From assembly GCA_903865745.1 (NCBI GenBank), contig CAIPKV010000078.1, positions 29,108-93,107 on the forward strand: a stretch of 64,000 nucleotides of DNA, written 5' to 3'. The DNA comes from an uncultured Verrucomicrobia subdivision 3 bacterium (lineage in GTDB: Bacteria; Verrucomicrobiota; Verrucomicrobiia; Limisphaerales; UBA11358). Positions 34,083-43,451 of the stretch are shown here, piece after piece (position 1 is the stretch's first letter; each line of letters starts with the position of its first letter). The notes beneath the pieces were generated by a model that saw nothing but the letters and a program-made list of their open reading frames with translations, ran no database searches and was not told where the DNA came from. Position numbers and translations under genes: made by a program.

Positions 34083-34760
34083 ATGAACTTTACCCCCGAA
34101 CAGCTCGCGGCCTACATTGATTCCACCCTGCTCAAGCCCGATGCCAGCGCCGCCCAAATCGAGCAGCTCTGCACCGAGGCGCGCGAACATGGCTTCTACG
34201 CCGTGTGCGTCAACGGCGCGTGGGTGGCCGCCGCCCGCCATTTTCTGGAGGACAGCGAGGTGAAGGTGGTCAGCGTGGTCGGCTTCCCGCTCGGCGCGCT
34301 CGCCGCCGATGTCAAACGCTTCGAGACCGAGGTGGCCATCGATGACGGCGCGCATGAGCTTGATATGGTGCTGAATATCGCGCGGCTGAAGGCGGGCGAC
34401 GACAAGTTTATTTTTCGCGAGCTATGCGATGTCGTGGAAGCCGCCGATGAGCGCCCGGTGAAGGTGATTTTGGAAACGTGCCTGCTGACGGATGCGGAAA
34501 AGGTCCGCGCCTGCAAGCTGGCCATCGAGAGCGGCGCGAAGTTCGTCAAGACTTCGACCGGCTTCAATATCGCCGGCGCGTCGGTGACCGATGTGACGCT
34601 GCTACGCCAAACCGTCGGGGAAAAGTTCGGCGTGAAAGCGTCCGGGGGCATCCGCGATACGCTCACGGCCCTGGCGATGATTGAAGCGGGCGCCACGCGG
34701 ATTGGAACTTCCAACGGAGTGGCCATCGTGAAGGGCCTGGTCGGCGGCGGAAACAACTGA
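34083..34760 (+). CDS. deoC: Deoxyribose-phosphate aldolase
   Basis: This enzyme cleaves 2-deoxyribose-5-phosphate to glyceraldehyde-3-phosphate and acetaldehyde in deoxynucleoside catabolism. The 225-residue class I aldolase starts MNFTPEQLAAYIDSTLLKPD. It has ELDMVLNI (Asp), the Schiff-base lysine in KFVKTSTGF, and the second lysine in GVKASGGIRD. No other deo gene is nearby. It converges with pyrB, 36 bp apart. Confidence 0.95.
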   Translation: MNFTPEQLAAYIDSTLLKPDASAAQIEQLCTEAREHGFYAVCVNGAWVAAARHFLEDSEVKVVSVVGFPLGALAADVKRFETEVAIDDGAHELDMVLNIARLKAGDDKFIFRELCDVVEAADERPVKVILETCLLTDAEKVRACKLAIESGAKFVKTSTGFNIAGASVTDVTLLRQTVGEKFGVKASGGIRDTLTALAMIEAGATRIGTSNGVAIVKGLVGGGNN

Positions 34761-34796
34761 TTACACCAGCGGAAGTACGGCGAACGGACCGGAGGC

Positions 34797-35741
34797 TTAA
34801 TTAACCGGCGCGTCGACGGGGCCTTTCCCACCATTGATGAGGAAGAGCACCGCCATGCGGACGGCAAGGCCATTGGTCACTTGCTGCAAAATCACGGAGC
34901 GGCCGCAATCGGCTATCTCGCTATCGATCTCGACGCCGCGATTGATGGGGCCGGGATGCATGACGAGCGCGTCGGGCTTGAGCTTGGCGAAACGCGCCTT
35001 GGTGAGACCGAAAAGCTGGGTGTATTCGCCGATGCTGGGGAACATGGTCTTGCGCTGGCGCTCGTGCTGGATGCGCAGGAGATTGATGATGTCGGCATCG
35101 CGGATCGCTTCATCCACATCGTGCGTGACGCGACAGCCCATTTGCTCAAACACCTTCGGCACGAGCGTGGATGGCCCGCAGAGCGTGACCTTCGCACCAA
35201 GTTTCGTCAGCGCCCAGATGTCGGACCGCGCGACGCGGCTGTAGAGGATATCGCCGAGAATGGTGACGTTCAGCCCGGCGATGCGGCCCTTGCGCTCGCG
35301 AATGGTGAAGCAGTCGAGCAGCGCCTGCGTGGGATGCTCGTGCGCGCCGTCGCCAGCGTTGATGACGTGGGCATCCAGCACGCGGGAGAGAAAATGCGGC
35401 GCGCCGCTCGCGCTGTGCCGGATGACGATGAAGTCGGCATTGAGCGCCTGGAGATTGAGCGCGGTGTCCTTGAGGGTCTCGCCTTTCTTGAAGGAGGAGG
35501 CCTCGGCGGAGAAGTTGACGGTGTCGGCGGAGAGCCGCTGCGCCGCGAGCTCGAAGCTGATGCGCGTGCGCGTGGAGGGCTCGACAAACAAATTGACGAC
35601 GGTCTTGCCGCGGAGCGCGGGGACCTTCTTGATGGCGCGCTCGCCGACGGCCTTGAACCCGCGCGCGGTGTCGAGCACGGTGAGAATTTCCTCCGCCGTG
35701 AGCGACTCGATGTCGAGCAGATGTTTCTTGGTCCAGGCCAT
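34797..35741 (-). CDS. pyrB: Aspartate carbamoyltransferase catalytic subunit
   Basis: This is the second step of pyrimidine synthesis: carbamoyl phosphate plus aspartate gives carbamoyl aspartate. The 314-residue product has the carbamoyl-phosphate loop PSTRTR (55-60), [14 protein letters not shown] with the catalytic His, and the aspartate-binding [12 protein letters not shown]. It lies 3 bp after pyrR on the same strand, and the leader upstream of pyrR should control both. No pyrI or pyrC follows. Confidence 0.96.
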   Translation of the reverse strand: MAWTKKHLLDIESLTAEEILTVLDTARGFKAVGERAIKKVPALRGKTVVNLFVEPSTRTRISFELAAQRLSADTVNFSAEASSFKKGETLKDTALNLQALNADFIVIRHSASGAPHFLSRVLDAHVINAGDGAHEHPTQALLDCFTIRERKGRIAGLNVTILGDILYSRVARSDIWALTKLGAKVTLCGPSTLVPKVFEQMGCRVTHDVDEAIRDADIINLLRIQHERQRKTMFPSIGEYTQLFGLTKARFAKLKPDALVMHPGPINRGVEIDSEIADCGRSVILQQVTNGLAVRMAVLFLINGGKGPVDAPVN

Positions 35742-35744
35742 AAG

Positions 35745-36342
<598 letters not shown>

Positions 36343-36351
36343 TTTTCCTTA

Positions 36352-36369
36352 GCCACCTCGCAGGGCGGC
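36352..36369 (-). promoter_or_regulatory. Candidate PyrR-binding RNA hairpin
   Basis: On the minus strand GCCGCC-CTGCGA-GGTGGC folds as a 6-bp stem with hexaloop CTGCGA. The known PyrR binding loop has hexaloop CNGNGA and core CCNGNGAGGY; both match exactly. It precedes pyrR-pyrB and ends one base from the leader-peptide Shine-Dalgarno. Confidence 0.72.
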
Positions 36370-36387
36370 GTTAAAGGAGTAAATTCT

Positions 36388-36609
36388 TTAGTTCGTCGCG
36401 GCGGCTTGTCGGGATTTGCGCCACTGGGCGCGGTGCTTGATGATCCAGTCCGTGAGGGCGCGCTCGAAACCGATGTCGTGGCCAGCCTTCTCGGACTCAA
36501 TCCATTTGTGGCGCAATATCTCCTCGCGTTCCGCCTGAAACTCGCGGTAAAGCGTGGAGTTTTTCAGCAAATCGTTCGCCGACGATGATTCTTTTCCAAC
36601 GTACGACAT
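36388..36609 (-). CDS. Small conserved-looking protein of unknown function
   Basis: This is a 73-residue soluble, helical and charged protein. It contains EREEILRHKWIESEKAGHDI followed directly by GFERALTDWIIKHRAQWRK, a dense pattern of Trp, His and charged residues that looks conserved, but I cannot name the family. The ATG at 36609 is preferred over one at 36660. It lies upstream of the pyr leader on the same strand, so its transcript could run into that leader. Confidence 0.65.
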   Translation of the reverse strand: MSYVGKESSSANDLLKNSTLYREFQAEREEILRHKWIESEKAGHDIGFERALTDWIIKHRAQWRKSRQAAATN

Positions 36610-36777
36610 GACTAATTTAATAATGAGACATAACTTAAGACCAAGCACTAGTTCTGGCAAATGAAATCTGAACGAGAAAAATTGTGGAAATCAATGGCTT
36701 ACGGCGGGCCTTTTCCAAAGCATAAACCATAGAAGAAAGATTTCGACGTATCCTGCCTCCGCGCTTATTTTGCCGGC

Positions 36778-37290
36778 ATGAGCGAAGAGATTTTCGATGT
36801 CGTTAACGAGCACGACGAGGTCATCGGACAAAACACGCGGCGCGAGGTTCATGCACGCGGATTATGGCATCGCGCCGTCCATGTGCTGGTGTTTAACTCG
36901 CGCGGCGAGGTGTTTCTCCAGAAGCGTTCCATGAAGAAAGACATTGCCGCTGGCAAGTGGGACTCGTCGGCGTCCGGCCATCTGGATAGCGGCGAGGATT
37001 ACGATGCGTGCGCGGTGCGCGAGGTGCGTGAGGAGATTGGGCTTCAGCTGGCGCAGACGCCGAAGCGGCTGTTCAAGGTTGATGCGCGCAAGGAAACGGG
37101 CTGGGAATTCTGCTGGATTTACCGCTGCGAAAGCGAAGGGCCGTTTGTATTGCATCCCGATGAAATCGAGACGGGTGGTTGGTTTAAGCCGGATGCGGTG
37201 ACACAGTGGGTGAGCAAACAGCCGCAGGATTTTGCGAGCTGCTTCGTGCTCATTTGGAAATTGTATTTAACCACACATGGAACCAGATAA
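36778..37290 (+). CDS. NUDIX hydrolase
   Basis: The 170-residue product starts MSEEIFDVVNEHDEVIGQNT. The NUDIX box GHLDSGEDYDACAVREVREE with IGL fits Gx5Ex7REUxEExGU. The N-terminal region and ARGLWHRAVHVLVFN resemble the YfcD/Idi-like branch, so a diphosphate such as isopentenyl or nucleoside diphosphate is possible. The substrate cannot be read from sequence. It overlaps the next gene by 14 bp, implying co-translation. Confidence 0.88.
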   Translation: MSEEIFDVVNEHDEVIGQNTRREVHARGLWHRAVHVLVFNSRGEVFLQKRSMKKDIAAGKWDSSASGHLDSGEDYDACAVREVREEIGLQLAQTPKRLFKVDARKETGWEFCWIYRCESEGPFVLHPDEIETGGWFKPDAVTQWVSKQPQDFASCFVLIWKLYLTTHGTR

Positions 37291-37858
37291 TAATCGATTA
37301 AAAACCGAGCTGCGTTCGCACATCCGGGCGCGGCTGGAAAAGATTTCCGTGGCGGTGCGCGCGGTGGAATCTATTGATCTGTGCGAGCGGCTGAAGACGC
37401 AGATGCCGAGCGCGCATACCATCTTGTTTTTTGCGCCGCTGCCGGACGAATTGGATGTGTGGCCAGTGCTGGAATTGTCGCTGGCGTTGGGCGTAAACTG
37501 CGCGCTGCCGTTTTTCGACGCGGACAAAAAAAACTACGGTGCGAAGCGAATTAAAAATGTGGCGGCGGACATCGTTACCGGAAAATTTGGTGTGCGCGAG
37601 CCGGCGGTTAGCTGCGCGGAAATTTCGTTGAACCAGTTTGATTTGGTGCTAATACCGGGCATGGCCTTTGACCTGAGCGGCAACCGGCTGGGGCGGGGGC
37701 GGGGGTTTTATGACCGGCTATTGGAAAACGCGAGCGGTATCAAATGCGGGGTCTGCCATGATTTCCAGCTGCTGGAAAAAATCCCAACCGAGCCGCATGA
37801 TGCGAAAGTGGATTTTATACTGACGCCGTCGCGCTGCGTGCGCCGGAAGAAAGATTAG
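37277..37858 (+). CDS. 5-formyltetrahydrofolate cyclo-ligase
   Basis: This enzyme converts 5-formyl-THF to 5,10-methenyl-THF using ATP. The 193-residue product has LFFAPLPDELDVWPVLELSL. The substrate/ATP motif LVLIPGMAFDLSGNRLGRGR with GFYDRLL is the family signature (usually PGVAFD...RLGYGGGYYDR). The start overlaps the NUDIX gene. The stop overlaps the stop of a convergent small lipoprotein gene by 4 bp. Confidence 0.92.
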   Translation: MEPDNNRLKTELRSHIRARLEKISVAVRAVESIDLCERLKTQMPSAHTILFFAPLPDELDVWPVLELSLALGVNCALPFFDADKKNYGAKRIKNVAADIVTGKFGVREPAVSCAEISLNQFDLVLIPGMAFDLSGNRLGRGRGFYDRLLENASGIKCGVCHDFQLLEKIPTEPHDAKVDFILTPSRCVRRKKD

Positions 37859-38022
37859 CGATGCTGCGTGTCCATGCCGCCAAGGCCGTTTTCCCAGCCC
37901 TGCGGTGTGTTCCACGGACGGACGGAGGCATTATCAGGTTCATCAGTAGAACAGCCGGAGATTACTAAAAAAACCGCAGCGAGCAGTAGCAACACGAGCC
38001 AGTTGGCCGCAGGGAATTTCAT
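37855..38022 (-). CDS. Small lipoprotein, 55 residues
   Basis: The frame starts MKFPAANWLVLLLLAAVFLV and continues ISGCSTDEPDN, a lipoprotein signal peptide with lipidated Cys24. The mature part is only 32 residues and contains RPWNTPQGWENGLGG, a Trp/Pro/Gly-rich pattern I recall from small lipoproteins of related bacteria. It lies 2 bp after the coiled-coil gene at 38025 on the same strand, so the two are likely co-transcribed. Short enough to be missed by length cut-offs. Confidence 0.75.
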   Translation of the reverse strand: MKFPAANWLVLLLLAAVFLVISGCSTDEPDNASVRPWNTPQGWENGLGGMDTQHR

Positions 38023-38024
38023 CG

Positions 38025-38792
38025 TCAGGTGGCGGGGTGCGCTGGCGATACCTCGTCGCCTTCGATCATGTCCCCTAGTTTCCAGCCGGGCACGAGGTTG
38101 GCAATGCTGCGGTCTTTTTCGACGCTGCGAACGATAACCTTAGCCACGAGCTTGCCCTGACGACTGACGAGCAGTTCGCCCTGCGTTATTAGCCCCTGAT
38201 CTTCGCCGATGTTAAGCACTACGAAATCCCACTTGGGATCCACCACGAGGACTTTGCCATGCAAATCAGCCGGCAGTTTAACGAACTGATCCGGTCCGAC
38301 ATATTTGGCGAGTTCGTTGGTGAGTCGACCGATTGTATGCAGCAGGACAACTTTCTCGCCATTGACCACATCAATTTCGGAGCGGGCATTCTTAAGATCC
38401 TTGGCTAGCCGGAAGACTTGTTCGGGCGTCAGCTCCGTCGCTTTGTAGGCGGCGAGGGCGTTTTGGGCATCATCGCGATCCTGCGAAACTTTAGTGAGCT
38501 TATCGGAAAGTTCGTCGGCGCGCTTGGTTTGCTCGTCAGCACGGGCAATCTGCTTGTCGCGATCAGCCTTCGTATCGGCCAAATCTGACTGCGTCTGCGC
38601 CAGATCGCTTTGGGTCTTGGCCAATTTAGTCTTGGTACTGGAGAGGTCGGACAGGGCGGCAATCTTGGCGGAGTGCTCGTCATCACGCTGCTTGGCAAGC
38701 GCGGGGATCTTGTCGGACACCTCTAAATAAGAAACCACGCCAGCACCGAGCCCGGCCAAAATGGCTATGATTAAACTAATGCGAAGTAACAT
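38025..38792 (-). CDS. Membrane-anchored coiled-coil protein
   Basis: The 255-residue protein has an N-terminal hydrophobic segment (LLRISLIIAILAGLGAGVVSYL) and a long coiled coil (about 35-160). The coiled coil includes near-repeats of TKTKLAKTQSDLAQTQSDLAD. A C-terminal beta domain (about 170-245) contains HGKVLVVDPKWDFVVLNIGEDQG and LLVSRQGKLVAKVIVRSVEKD. That domain recurs in verrucomicrobial envelope proteins, but its function is unknown to me. A small lipoprotein gene follows after 2 bp. Confidence 0.72.
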   Translation of the reverse strand: MLLRISLIIAILAGLGAGVVSYLEVSDKIPALAKQRDDEHSAKIAALSDLSSTKTKLAKTQSDLAQTQSDLADTKADRDKQIARADEQTKRADELSDKLTKVSQDRDDAQNALAAYKATELTPEQVFRLAKDLKNARSEIDVVNGEKVVLLHTIGRLTNELAKYVGPDQFVKLPADLHGKVLVVDPKWDFVVLNIGEDQGLITQGELLVSRQGKLVAKVIVRSVEKDRSIANLVPGWKLGDMIEGDEVSPAHPAT

Positions 38793-38891
38793 GGTATTGC
38801 CGTTTGCCGAAGACTAAACCTCTCAGCCAAACGTGTCAACGCCGTTTGCGCCTTGCAATAGCAGGGTTTACAAGCATCTTTTTCCCCGACC

Positions 38892-40061
38892 ATGAGACTA
38901 AACCATAGTCGGCACCTTGCCTATTGCACGAATGTGCATCGGGGCGAGACTTGGACGGAAACGTTCCGTTCGTTGGAAGATTATGCTTTGGCAGTGCGCG
39001 ATAAAGTTTGCCCTCAAAAGCCCTTCGCCATCGGCCTGCGCCTCGGCCAACGGGCCGCCGTCCAATTGGCAGAACGCGACGAGATGCTAAATTTCCAACG
39101 CTGGCTTGATAAAAAATCGTGCTATGTTTTTACCATCAACGGCTTTCCTTATGGCCGGTTCCACGGCGCGCGCATTAAGGAGCAGGTCTATCGTCCAGAC
39201 TGGACTTCACCGGACCGTGTGACCTACACCAATCTGTTGTTTGACCTACTCGCCAAGCTCGTGCCGACGGACGTTGAGGGCAGCGTAAGCACCTTGCCAG
39301 GGACATTTAAAGAATTTGATGTGTCCGCCGACGCATTGAAAACCATCCGCTCAAATATCTGGCAATCCATCGAGCATATCGCACGCATTAGCCGAGAGAG
39401 TGGCCGGAACTTGCATCTTGGCCTCGAACCCGAGCCGCTCTGTCTGCTGGAAACCAGCGCGGAGACAATTGATTTCTTTGACCAGCTCCGCGCTGAACAT
39501 CCGCGCGATGAACGGTTGGCTGCGCATATCGGCGTAAACTACGATACCTGCCATTTTGCCGTGGAATTCGAAGAACCGCAGAACGCCCTAACCAACCTCA
39601 TCCACCACGGTATCCGGATCAGCAAAATTCATTTGAGTTCTGCGCTCAAAGTCTCACCCACGCCACAAGCGCACGCAGAACTTAGAAAATTCTCCGACGA
39701 CGTTTATCTTCATCAGGTTATTGCCCGCGCCGTGATGGGCGAACGAACCCTCTACCGAGACTTACCCGAAGCCATGGCTCATCACCCATCATTCGCCACT
39801 CACAACTCCGAAGAATGGCGCATCCATTTTCATGTCCCGCTACATGCGCCCGCTGCGCCGCCGTTTGCGAACACCAACGACCACCTGCTCGGCGTCTTGG
39901 ATCTGCTACAAGCTCGCCCGGAGCTCTGCTCACACCTGGAAATGGAAACCTACACCTGGGAGGTGCTGCCGCCGGAATTGAAAACGCATAGCGTCGTTGA
40001 CCAACTCGCGGCAGAATACGGTTGGACGCTGGCAGAACTGGCCAAACGTGGACTTTGTTGA
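38892..40061 (+). CDS. eboE: EboE-like TIM-barrel protein
   Basis: The 389-residue product begins MRLNHSRHLAYCTNVHRGET, with YVFTINGFPYGRFHGARIKE and LHLGLEPEPLCLLET. This is the pattern of EboE, a xylose-isomerase-like TIM-barrel protein of the ebo/edb cluster, whose products are proposed to move prenylated or indole-derived metabolites to the periplasm. The next gene is a UbiA-type prenyltransferase like EboC, supporting the call. Other ebo genes are absent. A 7-bp-period DNA repeat (39776-39810) codes for about residues 295-306 (MAHHPSFATHNS). Confidence 0.82.
   Translation: MRLNHSRHLAYCTNVHRGETWTETFRSLEDYALAVRDKVCPQKPFAIGLRLGQRAAVQLAERDEMLNFQRWLDKKSCYVFTINGFPYGRFHGARIKEQVYRPDWTSPDRVTYTNLLFDLLAKLVPTDVEGSVSTLPGTFKEFDVSADALKTIRSNIWQSIEHIARISRESGRNLHLGLEPEPLCLLETSAETIDFFDQLRAEHPRDERLAAHIGVNYDTCHFAVEFEEPQNALTNLIHHGIRISKIHLSSALKVSPTPQAHAELRKFSDDVYLHQVIARAVMGERTLYRDLPEAMAHHPSFATHNSEEWRIHFHVPLHAPAAPPFANTNDHLLGVLDLLQARPELCSHLEMETYTWEVLPPELKTHSVVDQLAAEYGWTLAELAKRGLC
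39776..39810 (+). repeat. Heptanucleotide repeat inside eboE
   Basis: Units GGCTCAT, CACCCAT, CATTCGC, CACTCAC and AACTCCG lie in frame in the gene. Confidence 0.6.
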
Positions 40062-40062
40062 A

Positions 40063-40090
40063 TGACGATTTGCGGTTTACGATTTACTAA
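40063..40090 (+). repeat. Heptanucleotide repeat between eboE and eboC
   Basis: Units TGACGAT, TTGCGGT, TTACGAT and TTACTAA begin 2 bp after the eboE stop. Confidence 0.6.
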
Positions 40091-40143
40091 ATTCCCGTAA
40101 ATTGTCCGACCACGCGCAAATCGCCGATGGCCAATCAAATATA

Positions 40144-41001
40144 ATGCCACCCCGCTTACGGACATTTTTGATCTTGGGACGCGTGTCGAATCTACCGACC
40201 GTCTGGTCAAACTGCCTTGCCGGCTGGTGGCTCGGCGGCGGCGGAAACTTCTGGAAGCTGCCATTCCTCTTCGTGGGTGTAAGCCTGCTTTATACCGGTG
40301 GAATGTTTTTGAACGACGCCTTTGATATAGACTTCGATCGCCAACGACGCCCGGAACGCCCGATTCCATCCGGAAAAATTTCCGCGCAACACGTTTGGCG
40401 CTTCGGCTTCAGCCAACTTGGCGCAGGATTTTTCCTACTGCTCTTCTGCGGCCAGATGGCGGCGGGCGCAGGATTTTTTCTTGCCCTCTTTATCCTGCTC
40501 TACAATTTCTGCCACAAGTTTTTCAACGCCGCACCTTGGCTTATGGGTGCGTGCCGCTTCTGGGTCTATGTCATCAGCGGTGCAACGGGCTTGTGGGGTC
40601 TAAACGGCTGGCCAATCCTCTGCGGCCTCGCGCTAGCGCTCTATGTCGTCGGACTGAGCTATGTCGCGCGACGGGAAAGTTATCGCGGGCCAATCCCGTT
40701 CTGGCCCTTGCTTCTGCTGGCTGCACCCATCCTTCTAGCACTGGCGATGAACACTGGTAGCTACCGCTGGCGCGCCATCTGGATTTCTGTCGTGCTGACG
40801 CTGTGGGCTGGTCGTTGCGTGCGGACCTTTTTTACGGGCGGCGTCTCCAATGTCGGCCTCATCGTCGCAAATCTGCTCGCTGGCATCGTCTTCGCAGATT
40901 GGGTCGCCATCGCGCCAGATTGTTCGCGCTGGCTGAGCCTGATCTTACTCGCGATATTTGGCCTAACGAAATGGCTTCAAAAATTCGTGCCGGCCACTTA
41001 G
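40144..41001 (+). CDS. eboC: UbiA-family prenyltransferase, EboC-like
   Basis: This 285-residue polytopic membrane protein has about eight hydrophobic segments. The first UbiA metal/diphosphate site is NDAFDIDFDRQRRPERPIPS (NDxxDxxxD). The second Asp-rich motif is weak. Neighbourhood with eboE makes EboC the best assignment; an ordinary UbiA/MenA role in quinone synthesis is the alternative. The ATG at 40144 is chosen because the upstream TTG at 40102 lies in a repeat and would add a hydrophilic N-terminus. Confidence 0.8.
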   Translation: MPPRLRTFLILGRVSNLPTVWSNCLAGWWLGGGGNFWKLPFLFVGVSLLYTGGMFLNDAFDIDFDRQRRPERPIPSGKISAQHVWRFGFSQLGAGFFLLLFCGQMAAGAGFFLALFILLYNFCHKFFNAAPWLMGACRFWVYVISGATGLWGLNGWPILCGLALALYVVGLSYVARRESYRGPIPFWPLLLLAAPILLALAMNTGSYRWRAIWISVVLTLWAGRCVRTFFTGGVSNVGLIVANLLAGIVFADWVAIAPDCSRWLSLILLAIFGLTKWLQKFVPAT

Positions 41002-41044
41002 AGTGCAGTTCTTGCGGGCAGAAAAGTCGACTTTAAGCTGCACT
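41002..41044. promoter_or_regulatory. Dyad upstream of the cysI operon
   Basis: AGTGCAG (41002-41008) and CTGCACT (41038-41044) are inverted repeats flanking a perfect 12-bp palindrome AAAGTCGACTTT (41023-41034). The site lies 41 bp before cysI and just after the eboC stop. It could be an operator for sulfur-responsive control or an RNA hairpin; there is no U-tract, so termination is less likely. Confidence 0.45.
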
Positions 41045-41084
41045 TGAACAGTGACGAAGGGCAAGTTATTCTATCGGTTCGCTT

Positions 41085-42755
41085 ATGAGCGCTGAAACAC
41101 CAGTCAAATTGACCCACAACGAGGGAATCAAAGCTGCCATCCCAACCTTGGCCGGCACCATCGCCGCGACCATCGCTGATCCGGCGGCCGACCATTTCTC
41201 CGAGGATGACAACCAGTTCCTGAAGTTTCATGGCTCCTACCAGCAGGACGACCGCGACCTGCGCAAGATCGGCAAGAAGTATATCATGATGATTCGTGGT
41301 CGCATTCCCGGCGGCGTGATGACTTCGAAGCAATACGGGGTATTCGACCAACTCGCCACCGATTATGGCAACGACACGCTGCGCATCACCACACGCCAAA
41401 GCATCCAGTTTCACGGCATCGTTAAGAACAATTTCCGACCGGTGGTCAAAGCAATCAACGAGTGCCTGCTCTCCACGCTTGCCGCCTGCGGCGACGTAAA
41501 CCGCAACGTCCTCGCACCGCCCACGCCTGCCTACACCAAGGCGCGCGAACAGGTCTATGCCGACGCGCACAAGGTAGCCATGGCACTAGCGCCGCAAACC
41601 AAAGCCTATCACGCTATCTGGATTGACGGTGTGCAACTCGACAACGAGGCGCCGGAGAACAAAAACTTTATTGATCCGCTTTATGGCAAAACCTATTTAC
41701 CGCGCAAGTTCAAGATTGCCTTCGTCATTCCACCGGTAAATGACTTGGATGTTTATACAAATTGCCTCGGCTTCATCGCCATCGTCGAGAACGACCAACT
41801 CATTGGTTACAATCTCGCAGTTGGTGGTGGCATGGGTCGCAGTCACGGCAACGAGGCAACCTATCCACGCATGGCGGATGTCATTGGCTTCTTTACGCCG
41901 GATAAAATCGTGGATGTAGCGAAGGCTGTGCTCACTATCCACCGCGATTTCGGCGACCGCACCGACCGCAAGCACGCGCGTCTGAAATACGTTGTGGCCG
42001 AACGGGGAGTGAAGTTCATGCAAGCCGAGGTAAACCAGCGCGCTGGCCTAACCCTCGCGCCAGCCAAGCCTTACCAATTCACCACGACTAGCGATTTACT
42101 CGGCTGGCGCAAGGCGGTTGACGGAAGTTGGTTTTTCGGCGTATTCGTCGAGTCCGGCCGCGTGAAAGGCGCTCAGAAAAAAGCGTTACGCGAGATTGCC
42201 GATAAGTTTCAGAAGATTGAATTCCGATTGACGGCAAATCAAAATGTGATTCTTTCCAATGTCAGTGATACCGACAAAGCCGGTGTCACAGCATTGTTCA
42301 CCGCCCATGGCTTGAAAACGGAAAATCAGGCAACAGCCTTGCACGCGGCCGCGATGGCTTGTCCATCGCTGCCGACCTGCGGTCTTGGCCTCGCGGAATC
42401 GGAACGCATGTTGCCGGGTTTTCTTGACCGCATCGAAAAACTTTTGACCGAGGTTGGCTTGGCTGGCCAAGAAATCATTATCCGCTCAACTGGCTGCCCG
42501 AACGGTTGCGCACGGCCTTACATGGCGGAAATCGGTTTCGTCGGCAAGGCGCCCGGGCGCTATCAAGTCTGGCTCGGTGGCGATGTTTCCGGCACGCGGC
42601 TCAATAAAGTCTGGAAAGATGTCCTCAAGGAAGCGGATTTAGAAACGGAATTCCGCCCCGTGTTTACCCGGTTTGCGAATGAACGCCATGCCGGCGAGCG
42701 TTTTGGCGACTGGTGCCAGCGCGCTTTTCTCAAGGAGCAGTCCGTAGCCAATTAA
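41085..42755 (+). CDS. cysI: Sulfite reductase hemoprotein (siroheme, 4Fe-4S)
   Basis: This enzyme reduces sulfite to sulfide by six electrons. The 556-residue product belongs to the sulfite/nitrite reductase family. Two ferredoxin-like repeats flank the cluster-ligand cysteines Cys426, Cys432 (CPSLPTC) and Cys471, Cys475 (CPNGC), the CX5C - CX3C pattern. TRQSIQFHG is the siroheme-binding region. Neighbouring cysH, cysD and cysN make sulfite, not nitrite, the likely substrate. No cysJ flavoprotein is in the window, so a ferredoxin may be the donor. Confidence 0.93.
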   Translation: MSAETPVKLTHNEGIKAAIPTLAGTIAATIADPAADHFSEDDNQFLKFHGSYQQDDRDLRKIGKKYIMMIRGRIPGGVMTSKQYGVFDQLATDYGNDTLRITTRQSIQFHGIVKNNFRPVVKAINECLLSTLAACGDVNRNVLAPPTPAYTKAREQVYADAHKVAMALAPQTKAYHAIWIDGVQLDNEAPENKNFIDPLYGKTYLPRKFKIAFVIPPVNDLDVYTNCLGFIAIVENDQLIGYNLAVGGGMGRSHGNEATYPRMADVIGFFTPDKIVDVAKAVLTIHRDFGDRTDRKHARLKYVVAERGVKFMQAEVNQRAGLTLAPAKPYQFTTTSDLLGWRKAVDGSWFFGVFVESGRVKGAQKKALREIADKFQKIEFRLTANQNVILSNVSDTDKAGVTALFTAHGLKTENQATALHAAAMACPSLPTCGLGLAESERMLPGFLDRIEKLLTEVGLAGQEIIIRSTGCPNGCARPYMAEIGFVGKAPGRYQVWLGGDVSGTRLNKVWKDVLKEADLETEFRPVFTRFANERHAGERFGDWCQRAFLKEQSVAN

Positions 42756-42767
42756 ACTTTCGCTGTC

Positions 42768-43442
42768 ATGACCTCTGAACAAATTTCGCAGGCGAATGCC
42801 GAGCTGCGCACTAAATCACCGCTGGAAATCATCCGCTGGGCCATCGCTCAATCCCACGGCCGCGCGATTGTCTCCACCAATTACCGGCCATACGAGGCTG
42901 TCATACTTCATCTTGTCACGCAGGTGCAGCCTGACATTCCAGTACTCTGGGTTGATCACGGCTACAATCGTCCGGCGACTTATGTGCATGCTGAGCAGAT
43001 GAAGAAATTGCTCAATCTAAACATCAAAGCTTACCTGCCCAAACTAACAGCGGCGCATTACGACGCTGCCTTTGGTGGGATGCCGGAGCCGACGCCGGAA
43101 AATGAGGAACGCATCAAGGCATTCAGCACTACCATGAAACTGGAGCCATTCCAACGCGGCATGAAGGAACTCGCGCCGACCATCTGGCTGACTGCGTTGC
43201 GCAAGGTTCAGAATCCCAATCGTGCCGGCCTCGACATCGTTAGCGAGGACAAGAATTTCAATTCACTCAAGGTCAGTCCGCTGTTTTATTGGAGCGACGC
43301 CGACATGGAAAAATATCTTACCGCCCATAATCTACCGAATGAGTGGGATTACTTTGATCCCGCCAAGGCCGACGAGAAGCGCGAATGCGGTTTGCACGCG
43401 AGTTGGGGCGGCAAAGCCGTCGAAGGCGGCTCTGGAATCTGA
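42768..43442 (+). CDS. cysH: Phosphoadenylyl-sulfate (PAPS) reductase
   Basis: The enzyme reduces PAPS (or APS) to sulfite with thioredoxin. The 224-residue product carries AIVSTNYRPYEAVILHLVTQ (P-loop-like binding region) and the C-terminal catalytic motif ECGLH. The Cys pairs that bind the 4Fe-4S cluster in APS reductases are absent, pointing to the PAPS type. However, no cysC kinase is visible and CysN here lacks a kinase extension, so the substrate needs a kinase encoded elsewhere. It is 12 bp after cysI. Confidence 0.92.
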   Translation: MTSEQISQANAELRTKSPLEIIRWAIAQSHGRAIVSTNYRPYEAVILHLVTQVQPDIPVLWVDHGYNRPATYVHAEQMKKLLNLNIKAYLPKLTAAHYDAAFGGMPEPTPENEERIKAFSTTMKLEPFQRGMKELAPTIWLTALRKVQNPNRAGLDIVSEDKNFNSLKVSPLFYWSDADMEKYLTAHNLPNEWDYFDPAKADEKRECGLHASWGGKAVEGGSGI

Positions 43443-43451
43443 TTTTTCAAA

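Noticed and set aside
41002..41084. SAM or other sulfur riboswitch before cysI
   Set aside because: The region is too short and lacks the conserved core of known SAM riboswitches; only a palindromic dyad is present.
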